NCBI RefSeq assembly: GCF_001544475.1
Contig: NZ_FCNW02000018.1
Location: 1-64,000, forward strand
DNA length: 64,000 bases
From: Caballeronia humi
Lineage (GTDB): Bacteria > Pseudomonadota > Gammaproteobacteria > Burkholderiales > Burkholderiaceae
Direction of reading: 5' to 3'
Part shown: piece after piece, positions 32,254 to 41,432 of the stretch
Layout: the number at the start of each line of letters is the position of its first letter
Position numbering within the stretch: position 1 is the stretch's first letter
The notes under the pieces: model-generated
Seen by the model: the letters and a program-made list of their open reading frames with translations, nothing else
Told to the model about the DNA's origin: nothing
The model's database searches: none
Program-made: the position numbers and the translations under genes

Positions 32254-32919
32254 ATGAACAGACGCTCGAAAACGTCCACGTTTCTGCTTTTCATTGCTAC
32301 AGCGCTCATCTTTGCATGCGGCGCGGCACGCGCCGACGGACTGATCCCGCCGGATACGCCGCTCGGGCCGGTCGCGCAGATTCCCGGCAGCACCGGCTAC
32401 ATCGCGCCCGATTACGACACCCGCCGCGCCGCCCTGCACAGCGTGTATCTCGCGCCGATCGAAATCTTCCTCGCGCCCGATTCGCCGTACAAGGGCATCG
32501 AGCCCACGCAGATGGCCGCGCTCACCGCTGCCTTCACCGACATCCTGCGCGAGAACGTGCTGCAGAACGCAAACGTGGTCGATACACCGCAGCCGGATTC
32601 GATGGTCGTCCAGATTGCGCTGACCGACGTGCGCCTGACGAAGCGCTCGTTTCGTCCGCGCGACATCACGCCGGTCGGCATCGTGATCAACGGGGTGAAG
32701 CGCGTCGCGGGCGTGAGCAAGGTCTCGCTTCAGACGATGACCGTGCAGGCGTTAGGGGTCAGTCCAGACGGCGAGACGCTGCTCTTCGCGATCAACAATC
32801 CGCCGCTGCCCGGCGACGCGGCTCCGGAACCCGTAAGGCTCGACGAAGTGCCCGGCGTGCTCGGCGCGAAGGCCGAGCGGCTGAAGTCGGTCTTTCTCGC
32901 GATCAGGGAGCACCACTAG
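32254..32919 (+). CDS. DUF3313-type exported protein
   Basis: 221-residue protein with an N-terminal signal sequence (residues 1-27, ending A-R-A-D). It resembles DUF3313 proteins, commonly envelope-associated (Y-L-A-P-I-E-I-F, F-T-D-I-L-R-E-N, conserved Q-I-A-L-T-D-V central strand). No lipobox cysteine directly follows the hydrophobic core in the usual L-x-G-C form, although a C lies at residue 22. Function unknown. It ends 12 bp before the stop of the convergent Pro/Val-rich gene. Confidence 0.75.
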   Translation: MNRRSKTSTFLLFIATALIFACGAARADGLIPPDTPLGPVAQIPGSTGYIAPDYDTRRAALHSVYLAPIEIFLAPDSPYKGIEPTQMAALTAAFTDILRENVLQNANVVDTPQPDSMVVQIALTDVRLTKRSFRPRDITPVGIVINGVKRVAGVSKVSLQTMTVQALGVSPDGETLLFAINNPPLPGDAAPEPVRLDEVPGVLGAKAERLKSVFLAIREHH

Positions 32920-32931
32920 CCGATGTCGATG

Positions 32932-33255
32932 TCAGTGCATCCCGGCGACCGGCACGACCATCACCGGCTGCGAATACGTGACGACGGGCACGGGCGCGAC
33001 CGCATAGGCACGCTGCACCGGCACCACGACAGTGACACGCTGCGGCGGAGGAACAGGCACGACCGGCTGGGGAACGACGGGCACGACGTAAGTCGGCGGC
33101 GCGGGCACGTAGTAGTAGACGGGCCGCGGCGGCGGCGCATAGACGATGGCGGGCGCCATGTAGGTGACGCGCACGACGGTGGAAGCGGAGGCGCCTTCCG
33201 AGCAGATGAGACCGAGGGCTGCGGCAGCGGAGACACTGATCATACGAAAGTTCAC
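32932..33255 (-). CDS. Small exported Pro/Val/Tyr-rich protein
   Basis: 107-residue protein with a signal peptide (residues 1-24, A-S-A cleavage). The rest is low complexity: alternating P-V-V-P-V, Y-Y-Y-V-P-A-P-P and V-T-V-V-V-P-V-Q blocks, with no charged cluster. GGAG is not obvious but AAGTG precedes the ATG. Not assigned to a family; likely a periplasmic or outer-surface extended protein. Confidence 0.6.
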   Translation of the reverse strand: MNFRMISVSAAAALGLICSEGASASTVVRVTYMAPAIVYAPPPRPVYYYVPAPPTYVVPVVPQPVVPVPPPQRVTVVVPVQRAYAVAPVPVVTYSQPVMVVPVAGMH

Positions 33256-33563
33256 TTGGAGACCTCATGCATCGAATGCGGCGTTGTTGCCTTCGCATGA
33301 GAAGGCTTTCCGCCGATGGCTCGCATGTCGCGAACCGTTGAGGCGCTCATGGCGCCGACGGTGCAAACGATAGCCAAAGCGCCGCGAAAACCGTAGCGAA
33401 AACCTGTGTCATCCGATGTCGCGAACTTTGTGGCGGCCGATGATGTACGCGCTTAATCGACTGACAAAAACCACGACATCCCGCGACATGATTTGCAAAT
33501 TGCATCGACCGTGGGGCCGTCCCTAGAATGCGTCTGTCAAAACGAATCGATTGGAGAAGCCAG
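33256..33563. other. Divergent intergenic region
   Basis: 308 bases between the Pro/Val-rich protein and the EF-hand-like protein. It contains the probable promoter of the latter (listed separately). Nothing else convincing is seen. Confidence 0.4.
33500..33529 (+). promoter_or_regulatory. Probable promoter of the EF-hand-like gene
   Basis: TTGCAT (33500-33505) and TAGAAT (33524-33529) are 18 bases apart; the -10 is a 5/6 match, the -35 only 3/6. Start would be near 33536, giving a leader of about 28 bases to the ATG at 33564. Confidence 0.4.
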
Positions 33564-33866
33564 ATGAAAAAGATGCTGACCTTGCTCGCGGCATGCAGTG
33601 CGATCGCGTTGTCGAACGGCGCGTTCGCGCAGACCGCGACGCAGCCGATGGGCGCCTCGCCGCGCGTCGAGCACGCGATGCAGCAGTTGCAGATGCGCTT
33701 CACGAGCGCCAACACCACGCACGACGGCAAGCTCACGCGCGAGCAGGCCGCCTCCGGCATGCCGCGCGTCGCGCAGCATTTCGACGAGATCGACACGCAG
33801 AAAAAAGGCTACGTCACGCTCCCGCAGATCGAGCAATTCATGCAGCAACGCGCGGCATCGCACTGA
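33564..33866 (+). CDS. Small exported protein with degenerate EF-hand motifs
   Basis: 100-residue protein with a signal peptide (residues 1-23, F-A-Q). Two EF-hand-like loops follow: N-T-T-H-D-G-K-L-T-R-E-Q and D-T-Q-K-K-G-Y-V-T-L-P-Q. Both keep the central glycine but have Q instead of the position-12 glutamate, and the second lacks acidic residues at positions 3 and 5, so calcium binding may be weak or lost. TTGGAGAAG precedes the ATG at 33564. Confidence 0.78.
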   Translation: MKKMLTLLAACSAIALSNGAFAQTATQPMGASPRVEHAMQQLQMRFTSANTTHDGKLTREQAASGMPRVAQHFDEIDTQKKGYVTLPQIEQFMQQRAASH

Positions 33867-34065
33867 CGACACGCGGCGCGGCACGCGATCGTCGTTGGGT
33901 TTGACGAGCGCGTATCGAGCCATTGCAGCGCGGCATGAGCATAACGCGATGTACAGTTCCGCGTACCGCCGGCCGTTCGACGCTTGAGGCTCATCTTCAA
34001 GCCGCGCTCATCGTCACGACGACGCTCATCAGCGCATTGCGGCGCTTCCGGAGAAGCCATCGAAC

Positions 34066-34779
34066 ATGGACACGCTGCCGAAAATCATCGTCCTCGACGA
34101 CGAAGCCGAACTGCGCAATATGCTGCAGCGCTTTCTCGGCTCGCAGGGTTTCGAGGTGCGCGCCGTCGCCGACAGCCAGCGGCTCGACCGCTATCTGCAG
34201 CGCGAGCCCTACGACCTGCTCGTCCTCGACCTGATGATGGAGCCCGAAGACGGTCTCTCCGTGTGCCGCCGCTTGCGCGCCGAAGGCCACACGCTGCCGA
34301 TCCTCATGCTGACCGCGAAGGGCGATCCGGTCGACAAAGTCATCGGCCTGGAAACCGGCGCCGACGATTACCTCGCGAAGCCGTTCCTGCCGGGCGAACT
34401 CGTCGCGCGGATAAAAGCGCTGCTCAGGCGCCAGAAAATGGCCTCGGGCGATCCGACGCTCACCTCGCAGTCGATCCGCTTCGGCGAATTTCGCCTCGAC
34501 CTCGGGCGCCAGCAGCTCTTTCGCAACGACACGCCTTTTGAGATCCACTCCGCGCAGATGCAGTTGCTGACCGCACTCGGCTCGTCGCCGAATCGCGCGG
34601 TGAGCCGCGACAACCTGATCGCGCGCACGCGCGGCCGCGAGCATGACGCGCTCGATCGCAGCATCGACGTGCAGGTGCTTCGGCTGCGGCAGATCGTCGA
34701 AGCCGATCCATCGAAGCCGCGCTTCATCAAGACCGTGTGGGGCGTCGGCTACATGCTGCTTGCGGATATTGCGTCGTGA
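34066..34779 (+). CDS. OmpR-family response regulator
   Basis: 237-residue two-component regulator: receiver domain with D11-D12, phosphoacceptor D55 and K near 105 (Y-L-A-K-P-F), and C-terminal winged-helix DNA-binding domain (R-F-G-E-F-R-L-D-L, A-V-S-R-D-N-L, D-V-Q-V-L-R-L-R-Q, T-V-W-G-V-G-Y). It is most like OmpR itself. The stop overlaps the kinase start as GTGA at 34776-34779. Confidence 0.93.
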   Translation: MDTLPKIIVLDDEAELRNMLQRFLGSQGFEVRAVADSQRLDRYLQREPYDLLVLDLMMEPEDGLSVCRRLRAEGHTLPILMLTAKGDPVDKVIGLETGADDYLAKPFLPGELVARIKALLRRQKMASGDPTLTSQSIRFGEFRLDLGRQQLFRNDTPFEIHSAQMQLLTALGSSPNRAVSRDNLIARTRGREHDALDRSIDVQVLRLRQIVEADPSKPRFIKTVWGVGYMLLADIAS

Positions 34780-36128
34780 AGCGGCTGCGCCTGCCGCGTT
34801 CGCTCTTTGCGCGCAACATCGCGCTGCTGGTGGCGCTCGTCGCGCTGAGCCAGGTATGCTCGCTCACCGTGCTCATGCACTACGTACAGACGCCGCGCAT
34901 CGAACGCGCCGCCGCCGCGTTCGCGAACTACGTGACGGCGCTCGGCGACGTGCTCGCCGTCGCGCCCCTCGACGCGCGCGGCCCGTTCATCGAGAAGCTT
35001 CGCGCGCAAGCCACGCTGCCCGCCGATACCGCGCTCGACCCGCCGCGCTCGCTATCCGCGCTTTACCGGAGCTACCAGCGCGAGACCTTCCTCGCGATGC
35101 TGCGCCGCCATCTGCCCGCCGATATGCCCGTGCGCTGGGAGACGGGCAAAAGCGCGCGTGACGAAGCGGAAGAGCGCCTGTGGTTCCGCGTACATGTCGC
35201 AAGCGAGCCGTACTGGATTTCGCTCGCGATCCCCGATGCGGCACACAGCGACGGCATGCTCACGACGATCCTGCTCTCGCTAGGCCTTGCCGCGCTCGCG
35301 ACGCTCACCGCCTATGCGATCCAGCGCCACCTCAACCGCCCGCTCGACGACCTCGCGACCGCCGCGCGCAAGCTGAGCGCGGGCGGCCAGCCCGAGCCGC
35401 TGCCGACCGACGGCCCGACCGAAATCGCGCAGGTCAGCATCGCGTTCAATCGCATGACCGAGGCGCTGCGCGAAGCCGAGGCGAGCCGCGCGTTGATGCT
35501 CGCGGGCATCTCTCACGATATCCGCACGCCGCTCACGAAGCTGCGTCTCGCGATGGCGATGGCGATTCCCGCAGGCGGCGACCAGGCGTTCGTCGCATCG
35601 TCGGAGAACTATCTGGACCAGATCGACGGCATCCTCCAGCAGTTCATGGACTATGCGGGGAGCGGCGCGCGCGAAGCGCCCGTCGTGGGCGATGTGAACG
35701 CGCTGATCGCGAACCTCGCTGCGGATTTCGCGGGCCTCGGCCACGAGTTCGACCTCACGCTCGGCGACGTCCCGCCGTTCGCGTTTCGCCCCGTGAGCAC
35801 GATGCGCATGCTGATGAACCTGATGCAGAACGCAGTGCTGTACGGCGTCACGGGGCTATCGGTGCGCACGTGGATCGATAAGGATGCACAAGCGTTGTGC
35901 GTCGCAATCGGCGATCGCGGCAAGGGCATCGCCGCCGACGAGATGGAGAAGCTGAAGGAGCCGTTCAGACGCGGACGCGGCGGCGCGGGGCATCCGGCGG
36001 GCACGGGGCTGGGGCTTGCGATCGTCGAGCGCATTGCGAAACTGCATGGCGGATCGCTGGAACTGCGCGCGCGCGAAGGCGGTGGGATGGAGGCGTTGGT
36101 GAGGCTCGGGATCGTTCCGAATGATTGA
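34776..36128 (+). CDS. EnvZ-like sensor histidine kinase
   Basis: 450-residue inner-membrane kinase beginning with GTG overlapping the regulator's stop. Domains: TM1 (residues ~15-35), periplasmic domain (~36-150), TM2 (~155-175), HAMP (Q-R-H-L-N-R-P-L-D-D-L), HisKA with H247 in G-I-S-H-D-I-R-T-P-L-T-K-L, and HATPase (N-L-M-Q-N-A, D-R-G-K-G-I, G-T-G-L-G-L-A-I-V). It should phosphorylate the OmpR-type partner. EnvZ-like architecture, but no osmoporin gene is nearby. Confidence 0.93.
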   Translation: MKRLRLPRSLFARNIALLVALVALSQVCSLTVLMHYVQTPRIERAAAAFANYVTALGDVLAVAPLDARGPFIEKLRAQATLPADTALDPPRSLSALYRSYQRETFLAMLRRHLPADMPVRWETGKSARDEAEERLWFRVHVASEPYWISLAIPDAAHSDGMLTTILLSLGLAALATLTAYAIQRHLNRPLDDLATAARKLSAGGQPEPLPTDGPTEIAQVSIAFNRMTEALREAEASRALMLAGISHDIRTPLTKLRLAMAMAIPAGGDQAFVASSENYLDQIDGILQQFMDYAGSGAREAPVVGDVNALIANLAADFAGLGHEFDLTLGDVPPFAFRPVSTMRMLMNLMQNAVLYGVTGLSVRTWIDKDAQALCVAIGDRGKGIAADEMEKLKEPFRRGRGGAGHPAGTGLGLAIVERIAKLHGGSLELRAREGGGMEALVRLGIVPND

Positions 36129-36202
36129 GCGAACAACGAATGGAACGCTTGATGCTTGATGACGACCCCCACCCTCAACGCAATCCCAAACTGGAGCGCG
36201 CC

Positions 36203-36655
36203 ATGTCTTCCGAATCGTTCGAAATGTTCGACTTGCCCACGAAGTTTTCGCATGTTCGCCCGCAGGATACGACTTACGAGCCTGAAGGATTGCGCGATTT
36301 CTTCCGCTATCGCGATCTCGGCATTGCGGACGCGACGGGCGGCAAAGTGATCGCGCAACTCGTGAAGGCGCATGCCGCACCGGAGCAAGGCACCGGTTGG
36401 CACCGCCATGAGGCCGAGTTCCATATCGTGATCATGCTGAAGGGCTGGGCGCGTTTCATGTACGGCGACAAGGAAACCTTAGTCGCCGCTGGCGATTGCG
36501 TGCATCAGGCGCCCGGCATCGTTCATTTTCTCTTCGACTATTCGGAGGACATGGAGTATCTGGAGATCGTCGGTCCAGCGGACTTCAAAACGATCGATGC
36601 CGACGGGCCGTGTGAAGTGCCCGCCGTCACGCCTTGGGTGAGTGAGCCGGCTTGA
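36203..36655 (+). CDS. Cupin-domain protein
   Basis: 150-residue single-domain cupin. Metal-binding motif 1 is visible as G-W-H-R-H-E-A-E-F and motif 2 as A-P-G-I-V-H-F. The ATG at 36203 has GGAG seven bases upstream; a TTG at 36125 overlapping the kinase stop would add 26 residues without family support. Substrate unknown. It may be co-transcribed with the two-component pair. Confidence 0.82.
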   Translation: MSSESFEMFDLPTKFSHVRPQDTTYEPEGLRDFFRYRDLGIADATGGKVIAQLVKAHAAPEQGTGWHRHEAEFHIVIMLKGWARFMYGDKETLVAAGDCVHQAPGIVHFLFDYSEDMEYLEIVGPADFKTIDADGPCEVPAVTPWVSEPA

Positions 36656-36669
36656 CCCTCGCACACGAT

Positions 36670-38151
36670 TCAGGGCGAGCGCGCTGAGGCATCTCCATCG
36701 GATTGCACGGCCTGCGTGCCCGGCGCGTCTTCAGCCAGCGCTTCCGGATCGATCATATGCTCCGGCGCAATGGCCTCGCGATTCCGCGAAGGACGCGGCG
36801 TCGCGTCCGTGCTGATCTTCCCCGGCTCGTCCAGCACGCTCAAAGCCTCCGCGCTTTTGAGCGGCGCAATCGACTGCAACGGCAGGATCGGCTGTGCGCG
36901 TGCGTTGACGGTAATCGGGCTCGCCTCGTTGTCGTGGATCAGCGCACGCACGCGCGGATAGATCTGCCGCTCCCAGCGCTTGCCGTTGAAGACGCCATAG
37001 TGTCCCACGCCCGTCTGCACGTGATGTGCCTTCAGATATGGGCGCAGCTTGTCGCAGAGGTCCTGCGCGGCGAGCGTCTGGCCGACCGCGCAAATATCGT
37101 CGCGCTCGCCTTCGATGGTCAATAGCGCGGTGCGCCGAATCGCCGACGGCTCGACCTTGCGTCCGCGCACTTCGAGTTCATGCAGCGGCAGCGAATGCCG
37201 CTGAAAGACCGTATCGACCGTTTCCAGATAAAAATCGGCCGTCAGGTCCATCGTGGCGAAGTATTCTTCATAGAAGACACGTACCGCGTCCGCGAGATCG
37301 GGATCGCCCTTCGCGCGCTGGTAATGCATGTCGGCGAACGATTCGAGGTGGCGCGGCATGTTCATCGACATGAACGCGCTCAACTGCATGAAGCCCGGAT
37401 ACACGCGCCGGTGTGCGCCCGCGAAGCCGAACGGCACGGCGCTGATCAGGTTCTTCTCGAACCAGTCGAGCGGCTTGCTTTTCGCGAGCTCGTTCACGCG
37501 CGTCGGGTTGATGCGCGTATCGATCGGGCCGGCCATCAGCGTCATGCTCGCGGGCTGCGCGGGGTTGTTGTCCGCCGCCATCAGCGCGACGGCCGCGAGC
37601 GCCGCGACCGTCGGCTGACACACGGCGAGCAGATGCGAGCCCGGCCCCATCTCCTCGACAAAATCGATGATGTGCTGGACGTATTCATCGAAACCGAAGC
37701 GGCCGTGCATCAGCGAAATGTCGCGCGGATTGTGCCAGTCGGTGATGTAGACGTCGTGATCGGCGAGCATCGTGCGCACGGTGCCGCGCAAGAGCGTCGC
37801 GAAATGCCCGGACATCGGCGCGACGACGAGCACGCGCGGCTGCCTCTGCGCGGTGGGCACGTCCTTCACGAAGTGGACGAGCGAGCAGAACGGCGTCTTC
37901 GCCGCGACTTGCTCGAAGACAGGCACGGTCTTTCCGTCGATCTCGACCGAATCGAGCTCGAACGGAGGGCGCGAATGCGTAAGACCCGCGAGCGTCATGA
38001 GATCGCAGCTCGCGCGCAGGCCGCGGCCTTGCGGCGTCGCGGCCATCGTGGGCCACGCGGCGAGCGCGTGGCTGACTAGCGCGGCGCCGTGCCGGAGCGG
38101 CAGCATCAGGTCGGACAGCGCCTGATAGGCGGGATATGCGAAGGGGTTCAT
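36670..38151 (-). CDS. phaZ: Intracellular polyhydroxyalkanoate depolymerase
   Basis: 493-residue cytoplasmic PhaZ that mobilises stored poly(3-hydroxybutyrate). The catalytic cysteine is in V-C-Q-P-T-V-A, the nucleophile motif of the PhaZa1 type, in place of the usual lipase-box serine. A downstream histidine in G-V-G-H-Y-G-V-F and an aspartate in E-G-E-R-D-D complete the probable triad. The C-terminal ~80 residues are variable and acidic. Start at 38151 follows GGGAGA. A phasin gene at 42566 indicates the same storage metabolism. Confidence 0.92.
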   Translation of the reverse strand: MNPFAYPAYQALSDLMLPLRHGAALVSHALAAWPTMAATPQGRGLRASCDLMTLAGLTHSRPPFELDSVEIDGKTVPVFEQVAAKTPFCSLVHFVKDVPTAQRQPRVLVVAPMSGHFATLLRGTVRTMLADHDVYITDWHNPRDISLMHGRFGFDEYVQHIIDFVEEMGPGSHLLAVCQPTVAALAAVALMAADNNPAQPASMTLMAGPIDTRINPTRVNELAKSKPLDWFEKNLISAVPFGFAGAHRRVYPGFMQLSAFMSMNMPRHLESFADMHYQRAKGDPDLADAVRVFYEEYFATMDLTADFYLETVDTVFQRHSLPLHELEVRGRKVEPSAIRRTALLTIEGERDDICAVGQTLAAQDLCDKLRPYLKAHHVQTGVGHYGVFNGKRWERQIYPRVRALIHDNEASPITVNARAQPILPLQSIAPLKSAEALSVLDEPGKISTDATPRPSRNREAIAPEHMIDPEALAEDAPGTQAVQSDGDASARSP

Positions 38152-38367
38152 CGATCTCCCACAGGTGCGCACTACACAAAGGAGCCTTTGAGGACGCAAT
38201 ACATATGCCACGAGCGCTATCAAGCGGGCTTGATCGCCGACACCGCCGCGTCACTCCGGCATATTAGTCTGATTAGCTTGGCATAACACTTGCGCTTATC
38301 CGCCCGGGCCCTGTTTTTGCCGCGAATTGGTGCGCCACCGCACCACTTACTACCGTTGGAGACTCGT

Positions 38368-39021
38368 ATGGCAAAAGCGACGCTGACCATCAGCAGCAAG
38401 AATTACTCCTCGTGGTCGCTGCGCGGATGGCTGCTGACGCGTTTTAGCGGTCTACCGTTCGAGGAAGTCGTCATGCCCGTCGACGATCCCGGCGCGCGCG
38501 CGGAACTGCTGCTGCTCTCGCCGTCGATCCTCGTGCCGTGCCTCGTTCACGACGGCATCAAGGTCTGGGACACGCTGGCGATCGCCGAATACCTGAACGA
38601 AGTCTGCCCCGATGCCGGGCTCCTTCCACCCGAGCGCCGCGAGCGGGCGCATTGCCGCGCGATCTGCGGCGAGATGCATTCGGGCTTCGCATCGCTGCGT
38701 TCCGCGCTGCCGATGAATCTCAAGGCGCACTTTCCCGGCTTCAAGGTGTGGGCACGCGCGCAGACCGACATCGAACGGGTGACGACGATCTGGCACGAAT
38801 GCCTCGCGCAATACGGCGGGCCGTACCTGTTCGGCGAGCGCACGGCCGCCGACGCGATGTTCGCGCCCGTCGTGACGCGTTTCGTGACGTACGACGTGAA
38901 GCTCGACCCGGAGATCGTCACGTACGGACAGACCATTCTCGCGATGCCGGAGATGCAGGAGTGGATCGCCGACGCGCAGCACGAAGCCGAGGAAATCGAC
39001 GAACTCGACGCGGAGTTCTGA
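38368..39021 (+). CDS. Glutathione S-transferase family protein
   Basis: 217-residue cytosolic GST: thioredoxin-like N-terminal domain with the S-S-W-S-L-R active-site loop (residues ~13-18) and the cis-proline region I-L-V-P-C-L, then an all-helical C-terminal domain. The K-N-Y-S-S-W-S-L-R start is typical of a zeta/YfcF-like bacterial group. GGAG lies at proper distance before the ATG at 38368. Detoxification is the general family role. Confidence 0.9.
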   Translation: MAKATLTISSKNYSSWSLRGWLLTRFSGLPFEEVVMPVDDPGARAELLLLSPSILVPCLVHDGIKVWDTLAIAEYLNEVCPDAGLLPPERRERAHCRAICGEMHSGFASLRSALPMNLKAHFPGFKVWARAQTDIERVTTIWHECLAQYGGPYLFGERTAADAMFAPVVTRFVTYDVKLDPEIVTYGQTILAMPEMQEWIADAQHEAEEIDELDAEF

Positions 39022-39105
39022 GCGTCTCATGCGGCGGGCTTTGGTATTAGCCGCGCCGTGAACGATACTGTTGGATGAATCCTCCGCGATGGACCGAGGC
39101 AGGTC

Positions 39106-39822
39106 ATGTCATCCGCAACCGATGTCGGGCATCACGCAGCGCCATGCGCCGGGGCGGCGCCGTGCCAAGACCGCCCGATCACGCCGCCCGACCTCTCCCC
39201 CGACGACCTCGCCCGCATCGATTCGATCCAGTTCCCGACCCGCACCATTCATCGCGGCGAAACGCTCTACCGCACCGGCGACGACTTCCGCAGCATCTAT
39301 ATCGTGCGCGTGGGCTGCTTCAAGACCGTGATCACGCATCACGACGACCACGAACAGGTCACAGGCTTTCACCTGCCGGGCGAGACGCTCGGCCTCGACG
39401 GCATCTGCACCGATCGCCACGCCTGCGAAGCGATCGCGCTGGAAGACAGCTCCGTGTGTATCGTCGCGTTCGATCTGCTCGAAACGTTGTGCCGCGAAGT
39501 CAGGACGATGCAGCACCACGTGCATCGGCTGCTGTCGGGCGAGATCGTGCGCGAGTCGGCGCTGATGGTCATGCTCGGCACGATGACCGCCGAGCAGCGC
39601 GTCGCCGCGTTCTTGCTGGATCTGTCGGCGCGGCTCGCGGCGCGCGGCTACTCGTCGGTCGAATTCCAGTTGCGCATGACGCGCGAGGAAATCGGCAGTT
39701 TTCTCGGGCTCAAGCTCGAAACCGTCAGCCGGATGCTGTCCCGATTTCAAAAGGACGGCCTCATCGATACGCGCGGGCGGCAAGTGCGGATTCTCGATCG
39801 CGAGAAGCTTTCGCGCGTTTAG
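39106..39822 (+). CDS. Crp/Fnr-family regulator, FNR-like DNA-binding helix but incomplete cysteine set
   Basis: 238-residue regulator: N-terminal cyclic-nucleotide-binding-fold domain (T-I-H-R-G-E-T-L-Y-R-T-G, Q-V-T-G-F-H-L-P-G-E) and C-terminal Crp-type helix-turn-helix (M-T-R-E-E-I-G-S-F-L-G-L-K-L-E-T-V-S-R-M-L). The recognition helix has the FNR-type E-x2-S-R. By alignment with E. coli FNR, C20 (in C-Q-D) and the central cysteine (S-S-V-C) are present, but the positions of C23 and C29 are R and no Cys. So a normal oxygen-labile [4Fe-4S] cluster looks unlikely, unless C14 or other cysteines substitute. Confidence 0.9.
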   Translation: MSSATDVGHHAAPCAGAAPCQDRPITPPDLSPDDLARIDSIQFPTRTIHRGETLYRTGDDFRSIYIVRVGCFKTVITHHDDHEQVTGFHLPGETLGLDGICTDRHACEAIALEDSSVCIVAFDLLETLCREVRTMQHHVHRLLSGEIVRESALMVMLGTMTAEQRVAAFLLDLSARLAARGYSSVEFQLRMTREEIGSFLGLKLETVSRMLSRFQKDGLIDTRGRQVRILDREKLSRV

Positions 39823-39830
39823 CGTCTGTT

Positions 39831-40817
39831 TCAGCGAACCCTCAGCACCGCCGCGCCCGTCACGCGCCCTTCGCGCAAATCGGCGAGTGCGCGGTTGGCA
39901 TCGGCGAGCGGGTATTCGGTCGTGCGCATCTCCAGATGGAATTGCGCGACGAGCTTCATGAAGGCGCGGCCATCGTCACGCGTGAGATTCGCCACCGACA
40001 CCACGCGCCGTTCGCCCCACAGAAGCGCATACGGAAACGACGGAATGTCGCTCATGTGAATTCCGCCACACACCACGACGCCGCCTTTCGCCACCGCCTT
40101 CAGCGCCGCCGGCACGAGCGCGCCAGCCGGGGCGAAGATGAGCGCGGCATCGAGTTCGTCGGGCGGTAATTCGTCGCTGCCGCCCGCCCAGTTCGCCTTC
40201 AGATCGAGCGCGAGCTGCTGCGCGGCGGCATCGCCGGGACGGGTGAACGCGTACACCATGCGCCCCTGGTGACGCACCACCTGCGCGATGATGTGCGCCG
40301 CCGCGCCGAACCCGTAGATGCCGATGCGTCGCGCGTCGCCCGCCATCGCGAGCGTGCGGTAGCCGATCAGGCCCGCGCACATGAGCGGCGCCGCTTCGAT
40401 ATCCGAGTAGCGCGCGGGCAGATGCAGGCAATAGCGGCTGTCGGCAACAACGCGCTCCGCGTAGCCGCCGTCGATCGTATAGCCGGTGAACGCGGGTGCA
40501 TCGCAAAGATTCTCGCGGCCCGCGCCGCAATAGCGGCAATGTCCGCACGTATGCCCGAGCCACGGCACACCTACACGATCGCCCGGCTCGAAATCCGTCA
40601 CGCCGACACCGACCGACGCCACGACGCCGACGATCTCGTGTCCCGGCACTAGCGGCAGCTTCGGCTTGTCAAGCTCGCCATCGACGACGTGCAGGTCGGT
40701 CCGGCACACGCCGCACGCGTGGACGTCGATCAGCAACTGGCCAGTGTCGGCGATCGGGTTCGGCAGGTCGGCTTCGCGCAGCAAGGGCGACGTGCCGTCG
40801 AAGATCATCGCGCGCAT
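39831..40817 (-). CDS. Zinc-dependent alcohol dehydrogenase family protein
   Basis: 328-residue MDR dehydrogenase. Catalytic zinc ligands: C in C-G-V-C-R-T-D and G-H-E near residue 60. Structural zinc lobe C-G-H-C-R-Y-C-x6-C near 90. The nucleotide-binding region has G-F-G-A-A-A instead of the usual G-x-G-x-x-G. Start at 40817 has AAAGGAG. It converges on the Crp/Fnr gene with only 8 bp between the stops. Confidence 0.9.
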   Translation of the reverse strand: MRAMIFDGTSPLLREADLPNPIADTGQLLIDVHACGVCRTDLHVVDGELDKPKLPLVPGHEIVGVVASVGVGVTDFEPGDRVGVPWLGHTCGHCRYCGAGRENLCDAPAFTGYTIDGGYAERVVADSRYCLHLPARYSDIEAAPLMCAGLIGYRTLAMAGDARRIGIYGFGAAAHIIAQVVRHQGRMVYAFTRPGDAAAQQLALDLKANWAGGSDELPPDELDAALIFAPAGALVPAALKAVAKGGVVVCGGIHMSDIPSFPYALLWGERRVVSVANLTRDDGRAFMKLVAQFHLEMRTTEYPLADANRALADLREGRVTGAAVLRVR

Positions 40818-41432
40818 GACGTTCGCTCCTTTTAAGCAAGTGCTCACACAGCGGCGCGCTTACGCAAACAAATAGCGCCGCAATATGCTGCAACCGCAAA
40901 AGCCGGACCCAGGCCGCTTGTTGGGGCGCGGGCGAATCGCACTGGTGCAAGCGTGCACTGCTTCGTGCTTTCACGGCGGTTCGTGACCTCGCTGCACGTC
41001 GCGTCCACGCCTTATTCTTGAGCATAAGCAAAGCAAATGCACATTCATACCGATGCGCAAAATGCTCGATGGACGACGCCGATGGAAGCGCATAGTGTTG
41101 TATCGAACGGGTCTCGCAGATTCGCAACGTTGTGAAATCGGAGCGTCGTTCAGCGCGATGCGAATTTCGATTGAACTTCGGCATCGGCCTTGCTTCTCAC
41201 GAGAGTGGAAGAATGCAGCCAGCGCCATTCAAGGCGCCGTGAAGAAGAAGTTGCTGCGATGCAAGAGCGCGCGGCTAAAGCCCGCAAGCATCGCCCGCCC
41301 ATCAGACATGGCCGGCATGAACGCGTTTCCCCGCGTCATGCCGTTGTCGGAATACCGGTTCCCGGAACGTCGTGGCGTGCGCCTGAAGCCGCGCAGTTCC
41401 GGGTGATTGAATCGCTATCGTGGAGGTTTGTC
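40818..41432. other. Intergenic region, no supported gene
   Basis: 615 bases between the divergently transcribed alcohol dehydrogenase and DUF3564 genes. A 14-bp FNR-like dyad TTGAG-CATA-AGCAA lies at 41019-41032 (8 of 10 consensus bases). GCAC/GTGC half-sites cluster at 40939-40967 but not with NtrC spacing. A plus-strand frame at 41053-41406 lacks a Shine-Dalgarno site and family features and is not called. Confidence 0.4.

Noticed and set aside
40896..40910. GG-N10-GC sigma-54-like element upstream of the alcohol dehydrogenase
   Set aside because: Spacing is right but the -24 region reads GGGTCC and no NtrC or other enhancer dyad with correct spacing is close; judged chance.
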